The notes beneath the pieces were generated by a model. It saw only the letters and a program-made list of their open reading frames with translations. It searched no databases and was not told the origin of the DNA. A program made the position numbers and the translations under genes. A stretch of DNA of 64,000 nt from Crambe crambe (Eukaryota > Porifera > Demospongiae > Poecilosclerida > Crambeidae), in the NCBI GenBank assembly GCA_963924555.1, contig OZ004593.1, forward strand, positions 2,352,480 through 2,416,479. Reading direction: 5' to 3'. This document shows, piece after piece, positions 25,119 through 35,400 of this stretch. Within the stretch, counting starts at the first letter, position 1, and the number at the start of each line of letters is the position of its first letter.

Positions 25119-25505
25119 TCATTGATGCTGGTCATACCTGGGTGTTTCTGTTTTTATGTGAGGCATGAAAATATTCGAGTTCATAGAGATGAAGCCGAAC
25201 AGCACACATCTGATACTATAATGGTATTCTTCTGTTCCCACTAGGCCTTTGGACAGAGAACGATAGAGGCAGTTTCCATCTGCTGTTGTGACATTGACCA
25301 TCCGTCCACTCTTTTCGAGTTCTTTGATGTGAGTTTTATAAAATGAGGGTGTCAGTGGGTCAAAATCCATCTTCCGATGTTCATAGGGTAATGGTTTCTT
25401 ACAAAGTAGGTCAGTAATAGTATTGTATAATTCTGGTGTAGTATCCAAAGTTGGTTCAATGATAGTTGGGAGTGGCTTTGCATTTGGACAACCTAACACA
25501 CACAA
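25119..25505 (-). pseudogene. OTU-type cysteine protease fragment of the transposon
   Basis: A 128-codon minus-strand frame contains KSGRMVNVTTADGNCLYRSL. This includes the D-G-N-C active-site block of OTU proteases (catalytic Cys about residue 79), followed by GTEEYHYSIR. The C-terminal part with the catalytic His is missing. OTU modules are known passengers of several DNA transposon groups. It may be one exon of a longer protein with the CXXC exon upstream, or it may be degraded. Confidence 0.6.
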
Positions 25506-25683
25506 GAAAATGGTTTAACCATAGTGAAAGCACCCAGAAAATGAATGGCCAGCCTAGGGTGTGTATTATTGTGTGTTTGTCTACTTATGAGGTGGAGTTC
25601 ACCCACTATAATCTGAAGGTGGGCAAGTAAAACTTCATCCCAGACCCTTCAACTTCTCCATGAGTATATCATGCAACCTTGGT

Positions 25684-25881
25684 CTATAAAAACATTGGAC
25701 CCATTATTTTAACTGCCATACCTTGGTATGAAACCTTGTGACATCTTTTTGAAGCCTCCTTTTGTGTGCACACCTTATAAACACATCGTTGCTTTTTTCT
25801 TCCTTTGCCTCCAAACTTCACCATGTCTTTGCAGTTGACGCATGAACCACAATCTTCCCTCATGCATGCTGAGCATTTCAT
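25684..25881 (-). pseudogene. CXXC zinc-finger exon of the transposon
   Basis: The minus-strand frame has CSACMREDCGSCVNCKDMVK, then FGGKGRKKQRCVYKVC. These are the eight cysteines and the KFGG spacing of the CXXC finger that binds unmethylated CpG in chromatin proteins (established family knowledge). It lies between the SWIM and OTU pieces on the same strand, so it probably belongs to the same transposon protein. The recognisable finger lies near the start of the frame. Confidence 0.65.
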
Positions 25882-26124
25882 GCACCCTCTCTTTCTAGTC
25901 TTGGGAGCACCACCTGTGATTCACAGGCACCTTAGTCTCTGAGCTGGTTAAATTACCAATACTAGTACCTGAATTTGATTTGCTGCTTTGAAGGGGAATG
26001 GTATCATTGATAAGACCAGTTCTGGGAGATATGTAGTCCTTGACAAGGCCAGATTCGTTGTGAACAGGGCTGGTTCTGGTATCCTTCAAAGTGGTGATAT
26101 TCTCACTGTTCTTTGAGCAGCCTT

Positions 26125-26159
<35 letters not shown>

Positions 26160-26639
26160 TAATATATATATCAAGTACTTGTACATACATGTACCCCTAC
26201 AGTGCATACCTTACGGAGATTCTGTGCCCTTTGTCCAACTCTGTTACAGTAGGTGTGATCTTGTCTTTTCCTTCCCCGTTTTTGTGGTTGGGGTATTGAA
26301 CTGGTTCCTGAATCCTTTGTTTGCAGAGATAACTTTGCAAAAGTAGCCCATCAACTTGAGGAAGTAACACTTTGAATTCAGTCACTATATCCTCTAACTT
26401 GGCACTGAGCTCTGATAAGGCATCAGTATGCTCATCTGTGCAGTTGTAGGTTAGGGAGCCAATAGTTTTGAGGGTGATTCTAACCTCCAGGGCCAGGTCT
26501 TCTGCAGAATTACACTTACGCTAGAAAATGAAATATCACGTCAATGTTGGACCTACTTCACATGTGAACACAGACCCCAAATGCATTTTTGAAATTATGC
26601 TGTGTACTAAACATTGCCATCTTCATTATCACAAGCTTA

Positions 26640-26651
26640 CCCCCCCCCCCC
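26640..26651. repeat. Poly(C) tract, 12 bp
   Basis: C run at the edge of the transposase/SWIM region, inside the 5-kb transposon. Confidence 0.9.
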
Positions 26652-26790
26652 AACACTTGTATTACAAACCTTTCTGGGAATTTCATCAAAATTGCTTTCT
26701 GAATGAGGATCCTGCGAAGTGCTGTCCGAGTCCACATTGTGTGCTGTTGGGATCTGTTGAGTTGAACTGATATACTCGGCAATGGCTTGG

Positions 26791-27293
26791 TTATCTGAAC
26801 TCAAATAGGGAGATGTGAGGTATCTTTTCAGTAGTTTCCCCCAATCCCATTCCAGAAAGTGGTGAAATATGGCAAAAAAATGTTTGCATGGGGTGAAAAG
26901 TAAGCCAGTCTTTACATGTACACTTGGGATCATGGAATTCATCTCCAAAACTAACTTTGTATGATCCTTTCTTCCCTTTGACCTCAAACTTTTGTGTAAC
27001 ATCTTCCTTCATGAATTTGTTGCTAGATGCCTCTCTATGCAGGCAGTGTAGAATGGTTTGCTTTGGCCTTCCCTGTAAATAACTGGGTACCACTGATGGG
27101 TTGTAGGAGCGATACAAATTTGATTGTTTGAAGTTTCGGAGTACATATACTGTAGTGCTGGAAGAAATTGATTGGTGATGTTACTGATGATATGAGACAA
27201 TGTCATATGTTTCTGTTTCGGAAGGTACTTATATTTGAGGAGTCTGTTGAGAGCTTCTGTCCCATTGTTAGTTTCTATTGCTGCATGGTACAC
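26791..27293 (-). pseudogene. MULE transposase C-terminus and SWIM finger, frame-broken
   Basis: After a candidate acceptor near 27326 the minus strand reads RWARAYRDTVYHAAIETNNG, then TEALNRLLKYKYLP, typical of the region after the DDE core in MULE-type transposases. Downstream comes a SWIM-like finger: CTCKDW in one frame, with its PCKH partner one base out of frame. The CxCx(n)CxH motif therefore needs a single-base correction, so the copy is decayed at this point. The DDE catalytic triad is not visible upstream (27300-27690). Confidence 0.6.
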
Positions 27294-27522
27294 CGTATCC
27301 CTGTACGCTCTTGCCCATCTCTATAATTAAAATGATTTGACCAGTAACAATACACTCCAACTGCACTCTGAATAAAGAACAATCCCTCCACAATGGACAC
27401 CATCAGTGTTATTAAGGATTGAAACCTCTCTACGTAATTCAGAACACTTGGGACCCGAGTTAATATCCTGATTATATGAAGACTGAGAAGTTCCACTTAC
27501 TGTAATAAGAAAACTTAGTGAG

Positions 27523-27557
<35 letters not shown>
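27523..27557. repeat. Poly(C) tract, 35 bp, with adjoining (CA)n
   Basis: Longest C run in the window, followed directly by (CA)n at 27557-27579, inside the transposon. Confidence 0.95.
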
Positions 27558-27571
<14 letters not shown>

Positions 27572-27749
27572 ACACACAGCTTTTGGTAAGTATTAAAATT
27601 TGTAGCACTCGTTCCAGATATTTTCCAGTACCGTACTTGCTCCTAATTAGGCACATGTGCTTGTATCTCCACAGGAAGAAAATATGCAAGTATGAGCTTA
27701 ATTAAACAAAAGTGCAGCCGAGTATGTGCTTTATTTGGACAAATAGATC

Positions 27750-28232
27750 ATGGAATTCAAAATACGGAGTATTCGGGAAAATAGCCTCAAAAGTCTCAAG
27801 CAACAGCTCAGCTCCAGCAAAGTACCAGAAGTAATACACAAGTATTACATTAGCCTACCAACTGAAGAAGCACACCACAAATATCATCCCACAAAGGGGG
27901 TTATGGGATTATCACAGCGGGTTCACCCTGAACTCATAGTAAAGATTCAGGAATATGTTTCAATTGGAACTGTTGAACCTGTTGAGGTACAGCGGCTATT
28001 GAAACACCATGTGAACCATTATATGTGTGCAGGAAATTTGCCCAATCCCAATGACAGAGCGTATTATCCTAGTCTTACTGATGTGAAAAACCATATAGCT
28101 AGGGCAAAGAGAGCATTGCAGCTATCAGTAATAGACCAAGAGAATACAACAAAGCTAATTCAACATCATTCCCCAGAATCAAAGTACTTCTTCAGGCCGT
28201 ACAAGTGTAGTCAGGCCAGAGATGAATCTTAA
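27750..28232 (+). pseudogene. CARF-like domain, second half, on the plus strand
   Basis: The 160-codon plus-strand frame contains YYISLPTEEAHHKYHPTKG, LSQRVHPELIVKIQEYVSIG, DRAYYPSLTDVKNHIARAKR and YFFRPY. This is the pattern I associate with the C-terminal half of the CARF/ALS2CR8-type domain, often found in transposon proteins. Its natural N-terminal partner is encoded at 28552-28247 on the opposite strand. The two halves now face each other, implying a local inversion of roughly 27.7-28.24 kb or an unusual two-gene arrangement. Confidence 0.55.
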
Positions 28233-28246
28233 CCATATTTGAACAG

Positions 28247-28552
28247 CTATGAGCAAACCCTGTTATGGGTCCACCAAGAGCCTGCTGATTTAACACTAGA
28301 TTGAGGATAAAGGTTGAATTGGACTATTTCGATATGAGCTAGGCACCCTTTTTTCCTTGTCCCTTGCAAGAATACTCGATTACTGGTATGCGGTTTCAAC
28401 TTATAATAATGGGTGCCATATTGGCAGTGAAGAGTACGCTTCTCTCCTAAACTGAATGGAGTGTTGTCAAACTCAATTACTTGATTGGCAGTAGTGTGCT
28501 TCCAATAAAGTTGTCTAATGTATGAAAGAAAACCAACAATGTCAGGACCCAT
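28247..28552 (-). pseudogene. CARF-like domain, first half, on the minus strand
   Basis: A 101-codon minus-strand frame contains YGTHYYKLKPHTSNRVFLQG, then TRKKGCLAHIEI. This fits the zinc-binding start of the CARF/ALS2CR8-type domain (QGTRK.GC.AHI pattern). It faces its expected continuation at 27750-28232 across about 15 bp. No intact joined gene is possible in this arrangement. Confidence 0.55.
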
Positions 28553-28682
28553 CCCTTTGCCCCTCCCCCTTTTACGACTTCTTAATCATATCCCCTTTAT
28601 TTCTCTCCCTTAGTTTTCCCTCTCTTTCCTTGCCTTACCCCTCTGCTCTCCCCATTCATCCTCTTTGATAGTTGATAGGATT

Positions 28683-28709
28683 CCCCCCCCCCCCCCCCCC
28701 CCCCCCCCC
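28683..28709. repeat. Poly(C) tract, 27 bp
   Basis: C run inside the transposon, followed within 70 bp by an (AAT)n microsatellite (28733-28761). Confidence 0.95.
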
Positions 28710-28782
28710 AAGAAAAAAGAAAGAAATTATTTACAATAATAATAATAATAATAATAATAAAAGTGCAATTCTGTGATTCTAG

Positions 28783-29058
28783 TTTCCTCACCCCTTTTCC
28801 TTTTCTTGTCCTTTCTCCCCCTTATCCCTCCTACCCTCCCCCTCTCTTATCCCTATCCTCATCCTCCTTCATCCCCTCTTCCTTCTTTCTTCCTTCCCTC
28901 CCCTCTTATCCTCCCTCTTCTTCCCCTCATCCCCTCTTCCTTCTTTCCCTCCCCTCTTCCTTCTTTCCCTCCCCTCTTCCTTCTTTCTTCCTTCTTTCCC
29001 TCTCTTCCTCCTCCATCATCCTGGGACCCTTCCCCCCCCTCCTCCCCCCCCCCCCCCC
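28783..29058. repeat. Polypyrimidine tract with terminal poly(C)
   Basis: About 275 bp of almost pure C/T, built on CCTCTTCCTTCTTTC variants and ending in a 15-base C run (29044-29058). Pro/Ser-rich frames on one strand and Gly/Glu/Arg-rich frames on the other are translations of this tract, not genes. Confidence 0.9.
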
Positions 29059-29168
29059 GCAGATGAGAGCACTGTACTGTAACGACCCCTGATGGCTGGC
29101 TGGCCACAAAAGAAAGAAGTCAAGTATTCCAGAATGTTGTTCAGTGTCAACTGGACCAGCTAGCTACC

Positions 29169-29411
29169 TTATACATTATGTTTATGTATCTCTGTCATGT
29201 CACATACCTTAGCTATGTCACTATTTTCATCTTTTCTGGTCACTCTATGACTTGACCGAGTCCCAAAAGTGCTAACTGTGTCTCTCTTGTGAAGTTCTAG
29301 TATATTTTCCAACATATCCCCATCTACTATTCCTTCAAAATTGAGATTATTAGCTGTGAGACCTTGAACCCATTTAGGAGACTGATTAGCCAGTTCGTAT
29401 TTGCCCGCCAA
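29169..29411 (-). pseudogene. N-terminal exon of the transposon protein (putative)
   Basis: The frame begins MAGKYELANQSPKWVQGL about 90 bp inside the right terminal repeat, in the orientation of the other minus-strand pieces. It reaches the donor-like AAG|GTATGTG near 29207. I see no domain. Position just inside the terminus is the main reason to call it the first exon. Confidence 0.4.
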
Positions 29412-29699
29412 ATGAGCGCGTAAAACAGCTGAGCGCTAGTGAACTTTGCACCCCTTTTATCACGTGAGTGGCATCAAACGACGTGAAACTAGTTGCACCC
29501 CTATTAAATGTAGCAAAAACAGTAGAAGGACCCTGTCGAAGGACCTGCTAGAAATGACGTCATAGTGAGGTTCAAGATATTTCGCGAGATCCAAAATCAT
29601 TACAGTACTAACATATTCTATTATACTAGCTGTTTAGCTGTGTAGCTATGCTGCATGCAAGAAGTGATGAAACAAAGAGGACTGAAGGACCAAGAAGGA

Positions 29700-31770
29700 T
29701 GAGTGAAGGACTGGATAAAATGAGTGAAATGATAAATTCTATTTTAAGTACCAGACAAGCCGGACTGCTGTAATTTAGGGAAATCACACTATACTAGCAC
29801 TGAAGCACTCTATGTACTGCATTTAATTAGAATTGATACTCTGTGAAGATTAAAATCATAATGATAATAATTATGATAAAGAAGAACTGAACAAAAAAAG
29901 AGAAGGACTGGGCTCTATTATGGGCACCAGACTGCTCTAATTAGAGAGACCACACTATACCAGCACCAAGACACTCCTGAGAATCTCTGTACTGCATGTA
30001 ATTAGAGTTGACACCCTGTGATGGAATCAAATTAGAATCACAGAGAAGGACTGGATAAAAAAGAGAAGGACCGGGCTCTATTGCAGGCACCAGACTGCCC
30101 TAATTAGAGAGACCACACTATACCAGCATTAAGACACTCTTGAGAGTCTCTGTACTGCATGAGAATCACAGAACTGGGACTGGGCTCTATTGTGGGCACC
30201 AGACTGCTCTAATTAGAGAGACCACACTATACCAGCATTAAGACACTCTTGAGAGTCTCTGTACTTCATGTAATTAGAATTGATGCTCTGTGACAGAATC
30301 AAATTAGAATCACAGAGAAGGACCGGATGAAAAAGAGAAGGACCGGGCTCTATTGTGGGCACCAAACTGCTCTAATTAAAGAAACCACACTATACCAGCA
30401 TTAAGACACTCTTGAGAGTCTCTGTACTGCATGTAATTAGAGTTAACACCCTGTGATGGAATCAAATTAGAATCACAGAGAAGGACCGGATAAAAAGAGA
30501 AGGACCATGCAGGCTCTATCGTGGGCACTAGACTGCTCTAATTAGGAAGACCACACTGTACCAGCACTAAGACACTCTTGAGAGTCTCTGTACAGCATGT
30601 AATTAGAGTTGATGCTCTGTGACAGAATCAAATTAGAATCACAGAGAAGGACCGGATGAAAAGAGAAGGACCAGGCTCTATTGTGGGCACCAGACTGCTC
30701 TAATTAGAGAGACCTCACTATACCAGCATTAAGACACTCTTGAGAGTCTCTGTAATTAGAGTTGACATCCTGTGACGGAATCAAATTAGAATCACAGAGA
30801 AGGACTGGATGAAAAAAAGAAGTTATTGTGGGCACCAGACTGCTCTAATTAGAGAGACCACACTATACCAGCATTACAACACACTTGAGAGTCTCTGTAC
30901 TGCATGTAATTAGAGTGGCAGAATCAAATTACAATCACAGAGAAGGACTGGATGAAAAGAGAAGGGCATAGAAGTCAGGCACTCAGATTACTGAATGCCT
31001 CTTGCAACAATAATTCACCATTCACCTCAACTTGGCCTGCATGCAAGCAATACTTGCACACTCAAGCTATCCAAAGAGGGGTGGAGCTCACATCTGCAGG
31101 GTATTTCGGAGACCTTAAGGGATTAACACACAATAATGTTGTCATGGGTAGATTGGATGAGTAGAAAGGCTGTGACAAAATTTGGTGACCACAGACTTGT
31201 TAATGTCCAAGTAACAGGTAATTTATGTGCCTGTGACAGATTTCATAAAAAGATTATTTATTACATTGTAGTGATTTTTCCTCCACTACGCTCGAAATCA
31301 GATTTTTGCTTGCAGGAAGTATAGTTTTGGTGATAGGAGGGTCAAATTGTGACACTGGGACCTCTATACAGTGCTCTACCACATACTTCATGGAACCCCA
31401 TCTAAGCTTATTACATGGCGTACCAAATATATAATCACAGAGAAGGACCAGGCTCTATTGTGGGCACCAGACTGCTCCAATTAGGGAGACCATACTGGTA
31501 AGTCACTCTTGAGAGTCAATGTACTGAATGTAAAGAGTTGACACCCTGTGACAGAGTTAAATTAGAATTACATAGAAGGACCGGGTGAAAAAAGAAGGAC
31601 CAGGCTCTATTGTGGACACCAGACTGCTCTAATTAGAGAGGCCACACTATCCCGAGACACTCTTGAGAGTCTCTGTACTGCATTAGAGTTGACACCCTGT
31701 GACAGAATCAAATTAGAAGGACCAGATGAAAAAGAGAAGGACCGGGCTCTATTGAAGGCACTAGTAATGG
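29700..31770. repeat. ~161-bp satellite array, about ten copies, with a unique insert
   Basis: The unit contains ACCAGACTGCTCTAATTAGA, CACTATACCAGCATTAAGAC, TCTTGAGAGTCTCTGTACTG and GAGAAGGACCGGGCTCTATT. Anchor positions are near 29928, 30089, 30199, 30360, 30527, 30689, 30834, 31465 and 31618, giving a ~161-bp period with some deletions. A different segment (about 30960-31430) splits the array. It contains a 70-codon plus-strand frame without recognisable features. 29510-29700 holds nothing recognised. Confidence 0.85.
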
Positions 31771-31868
31771 TAACGACAGATTAAATGAAGTAGTGCGTAC
31801 CTATTATTATATAATTCATGCACATTCCTGTTAATTTCATAATGAAGTTGTAAGAGCTATTGAATATT

Positions 31869-31890
31869 AGAGAGTGCTAGCGCACTCTCT
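31869..31890. other. Perfect short hairpin
   Basis: Arms AGAGAGTGC and GCACTCTCT around the loop TAGC, in otherwise featureless DNA downstream of the satellite. Function unknown. From 31891 to 32264 I see nothing else. Confidence 0.6.
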
Positions 31891-32264
31891 GATAAAGAAA
31901 TAGAACAAAAGTCAATTTTAGACATCGTTTTTTTCTTATGTTAGCGAATGAATTCTTGGTTTTTGAACATTCTCTCTTCTTTGTAGATGTAATAATTCAC
32001 TGTAGCCTTCTGAGAACCTGTAGAGTAAGGGTAGAAGAGAAAGAAGAGTTTTTAGTTTATACAGTCTTATGACTTTTGACCCGCCATCCCTACTCTTTGA
32101 TGACAGTATATTTTGCTCGCATGAATTTATCTTGCACATGCGCAAATTCTACTGGTCAAATCAACCTGAAAATGGTTGCGTCAATTCATAAACACTACAC
32201 ACACTGGTTTGTTGGTAAGATGCAAAATTTGAACTTTGACCCTAGTATTTGGGGTGAGAGTCAC

Positions 32265-32316
32265 TTGTCCCCCCAGGCCCACTTTTTAGTAAAAAGGAGG
32301 GCCTGGGGACAGGGCT
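32265..32316. mobile_element. Foldback micro-MITE with 8-bp target duplication
   Basis: The imperfect palindrome (CCCCCAGGCCCACTTTTTA against its complement) is flanked by AGAGTCAC on both sides (32257-32264 and 32317-32324). On the minus strand its end reads AGCCCTGTCCCCAGGCC, close to the 9815-9883 element. It sits about 170 bp downstream of the DNAJ stop codon. Confidence 0.7.
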
Positions 32317-32481
32317 AGAGTCACAGTGTGAACCCGTATGTACACTGGACCCTAGTAACCCCCACCTGTGTAAACAAGCATGCATGTAGCTATACTGCAA
32401 GAATTAATATTAATGTTGATAAGAATCATAAATAGATCACCAAAAGAATATCTTCAGGGGGAAAAGGTGTTTACAGTTATA

Positions 32482-35400
32482 CTATTGTGTTTGACATTGA
32501 ACACCTCCTCCTGATCTAGGTCCATCATCATCAGAATAACCACGCTGTAAGGGAGAAACCAAAATAGAGTAAAAATGTTCACTACTTACTATGGGGAAGT
32601 GAACTTACCGAGTATCTTCTCCTCATTTGCTCTGTTTCAGGATCGAGATCTTCCAGTTCCACCTAGTAAAATGAAATTAAGTAACTAATATCCTGAACAT
32701 GTATCATCAGAATCCAACTTACTTCTTCAGCACCATCAATATCCATGGACTCCTCTTCTGCCCCAATTGAAGGCAAGAGATTAGCCAGATCTTTGAGCTT
32801 CTGTTTAGACAGAAATCCATTTGAAGGAAACTTGACCTACAATGGACATAGGAGGATAATGTTAGCTGGAAGACAGCTGCAAGCTGACAGTAGAGTTCTA
32901 GTCCTCCCTGCCGATACAAGTCGCTGTCTAGGTGAACAAATAACTATGTGACAGTCTCATGTAGAAATCATTTTGAATTGGTTGTCATGTGTTCTATCTC
33001 TACACCAAATTTTCAAATCATGGGCATTAGTAAAGTCTATTTGCATTCACCTTGTCCTCCTGATCATCCACTATAACTGCTATAACTTTCTTGATTCTTA
33101 ACCAAATTTCAAATACCAGCAGAGAGAGTGGATAATCAGCTCTCAGTTGATGCATTAAACTAGAAATTTGGGGTTAAGAATTGAGAAAATTACAGCAGTT
33201 ATAGTGAATGATCAAGGGGCAAGGTGAATGCAAATAGACTTTAGTTAACTTATGGTGATATGCAGTCGCCTTGAGATGCCAGACTCAACTATGACTGTGA
33301 GCTCTTCCCAGCAGAAAATGGACTTACTGAGAATTCTATGATCAGTCTTCCTTTATCAAAGGGGTTCTTATGTTGAGGCATTCCTTCATTCAGCACTACT
33401 TTACAAACTCCATGCTTGATAACATCTCCAGGATGTGATGTGATGAGTAGGTCCCTGTCATCCAGTGTCTTAATCACCCGACGAAAGCCACAAAGAGCCT
33501 CAGATAACTCAATTTCCTTTCAAAAATAAAATATACTACATAAATAAACAGATATGAACAGTCAAAAGTCCAGCACTTGACAATCACACTCACTCATTAT
33601 TAGGGGACTTATATTTCCATAGGAAGAAAACCAGCACTTAACAGTGAGATAAATAATCTCATTCTGGTGGGCATTATTTAGAGTACAACATAATGCTGCA
33701 AAGAAGTAGCAGTTCCATGCACTTTTAAGTAAAGAACTAGTAAGAAAACAAAATAAGCCAAAAGAAGAAATAGGGCACAGCAAGATGAGCGTAGTTAGAG
33801 CAGCAAGAAAACCAGGTGAGGTGTGCCTAATAACGAGTGAGTATGGTACATACTGACTCTATGAAGACAAGAATTATATGCAGGTAAGCAAGCATACCAT
33901 TTTGTATATGAGATCAGAGCCCTTTCTCCTAAATTGTTGATGTTCCTGCTCATCAAGTACGATGATTATGTCTCCTGTTTCATAGCCTGGTATCTGGAAT
34001 GAACAAGAAATCTAACTGCTATGTTTCCATGCATACACTAAAAACTCTGACTAAGGACTACCTTTAAACTTAATCAAGGGACATCTCACCACTATAGACA
34101 AAATGCTAGGTCCTAACTTGTCCATTATTGAGTGGATCAAACCACCATCTCTTGATTGGGAGCATGTGCATGCATTCATGCTTACCTGGTTACTCTCTCC
34201 TCTGAATGTGATCTTTTGTCCTTCCCTCATCCCTTTATCAATGTTCACCTTTATACCAACAACAGCATAAGTTAGTCTTAAATCAACAAGCCTAGAGTTT
34301 TTCTGGTTGTTGGTCACGACTAGTACATTACATATGAAATACTCATAATACACAAACACTTCCGTGAAGTTATTTTCATTGGTTAACTTGACTTTGTTAG
34401 CTATTTTCTATTTTCAGAATTGGGGTACAACTGGACGGCATACAGCCCAACAGACCTTTTCGAGTTGAAAAAAAAAGGGTAGCAAGCTAGCAAAACATTG
34501 TAAGCAACCCCATACCCTTCTATAGAATGCAGTACCACAGATACTGTACATAAAAGTTCCCATCTCTTGGATTGGTAAAGGGTCAATGAAGGATCCCTTG
34601 GATCGGTAAAAGGTCAGCAAACAAGCTAACCTATATGTATAGATGGCATACCTCCAATATTTTTCTGTCTCTCACGACCTTTGCTCCATTACACACTTTA
34701 CAGCGGTTGTCCTCTATCATAAGGGGGGAAAAAATCATTGTTCTAACAAAGAATGGCTCTCATAGCTACTTACCGTCAATGATTTCTCCCTCTCCACTGC
34801 AGGAATCACAGCGTGACTGGAACTGCTGAACAATCCCTGGACCCAACCGTTGAACATGGACCTGAGTAAAGAAAAAGAAGCTTGGAGTCTCCTGCTTTGC
34901 CAAAAACTCTGATGGTCCTTCCATATAGGATGGGAGTTAAAGCCACTTGCCCACACATTAGCCAACAAATGTTTGATGATGTACGTGATAATAGGTACAT
35001 GTGTCACATGAAAGGCTTTGCATAATAGCAAAGTGTTTGGTGTGGATCTTACCTGTACACCATTGCCACCACAAGCCCTACACTTCTTCACCGAACCCTG
35101 AAAATGATCATCAAAATAATCATCACCTACTTCATTATTATATCATCATAATATTTATCATCTAATAATTGTGGAGAGCATAAATTTTACTCACCTGCTT
35201 CCCACCAATTCCTTTACAAGAATCACAAATCAAATTCCGATTGACTGCCAGTTTTGAAACTTTGCCATTGTAAAGATCACGAAGATTAACCTGAGGAAGA
35301 TAAGTATTACCACTTCATTGCAATTCACATAATGAAGTAATCCAACATCAAATTCTTTCCATTATGGGATAGGATTCTTTCACCATTTGAATCATTTTCT

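Larger units (their letters stand above)
24507..29501 (-). mobile_element. 5.0-kb Mutator-like DNA transposon with 8-bp target duplication
   Basis: Terminal inverted repeats GGGGTGCAACTASTTTCACG (continuing TCGTTTGATG) lie at both ends. A perfect 8-bp target duplication TATTAAAT flanks the element at 24499-24506 and 29502-29509. Minus-strand fragments inside, in reading order, are an N-terminal exon (29411), a CARF-like half-domain (28552), a transposase C-terminal/SWIM region (27293-26791), a CXXC zinc finger (25881) and an OTU protease fragment (25505). MULE-type transposases with SWIM domains and 8-9-bp duplications are established, so the Mutator-like call follows from SWIM plus target size. 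The DDE core is not recognisable, there is a frame break at the SWIM finger and a likely internal inversion, so this copy is probably inactive. Confidence 0.75.

Noticed and set aside
28763..29109. Several Pro/Ser-rich and Gly/Glu/Arg-rich open frames
   Set aside because: All are translations of a polypyrimidine tract.
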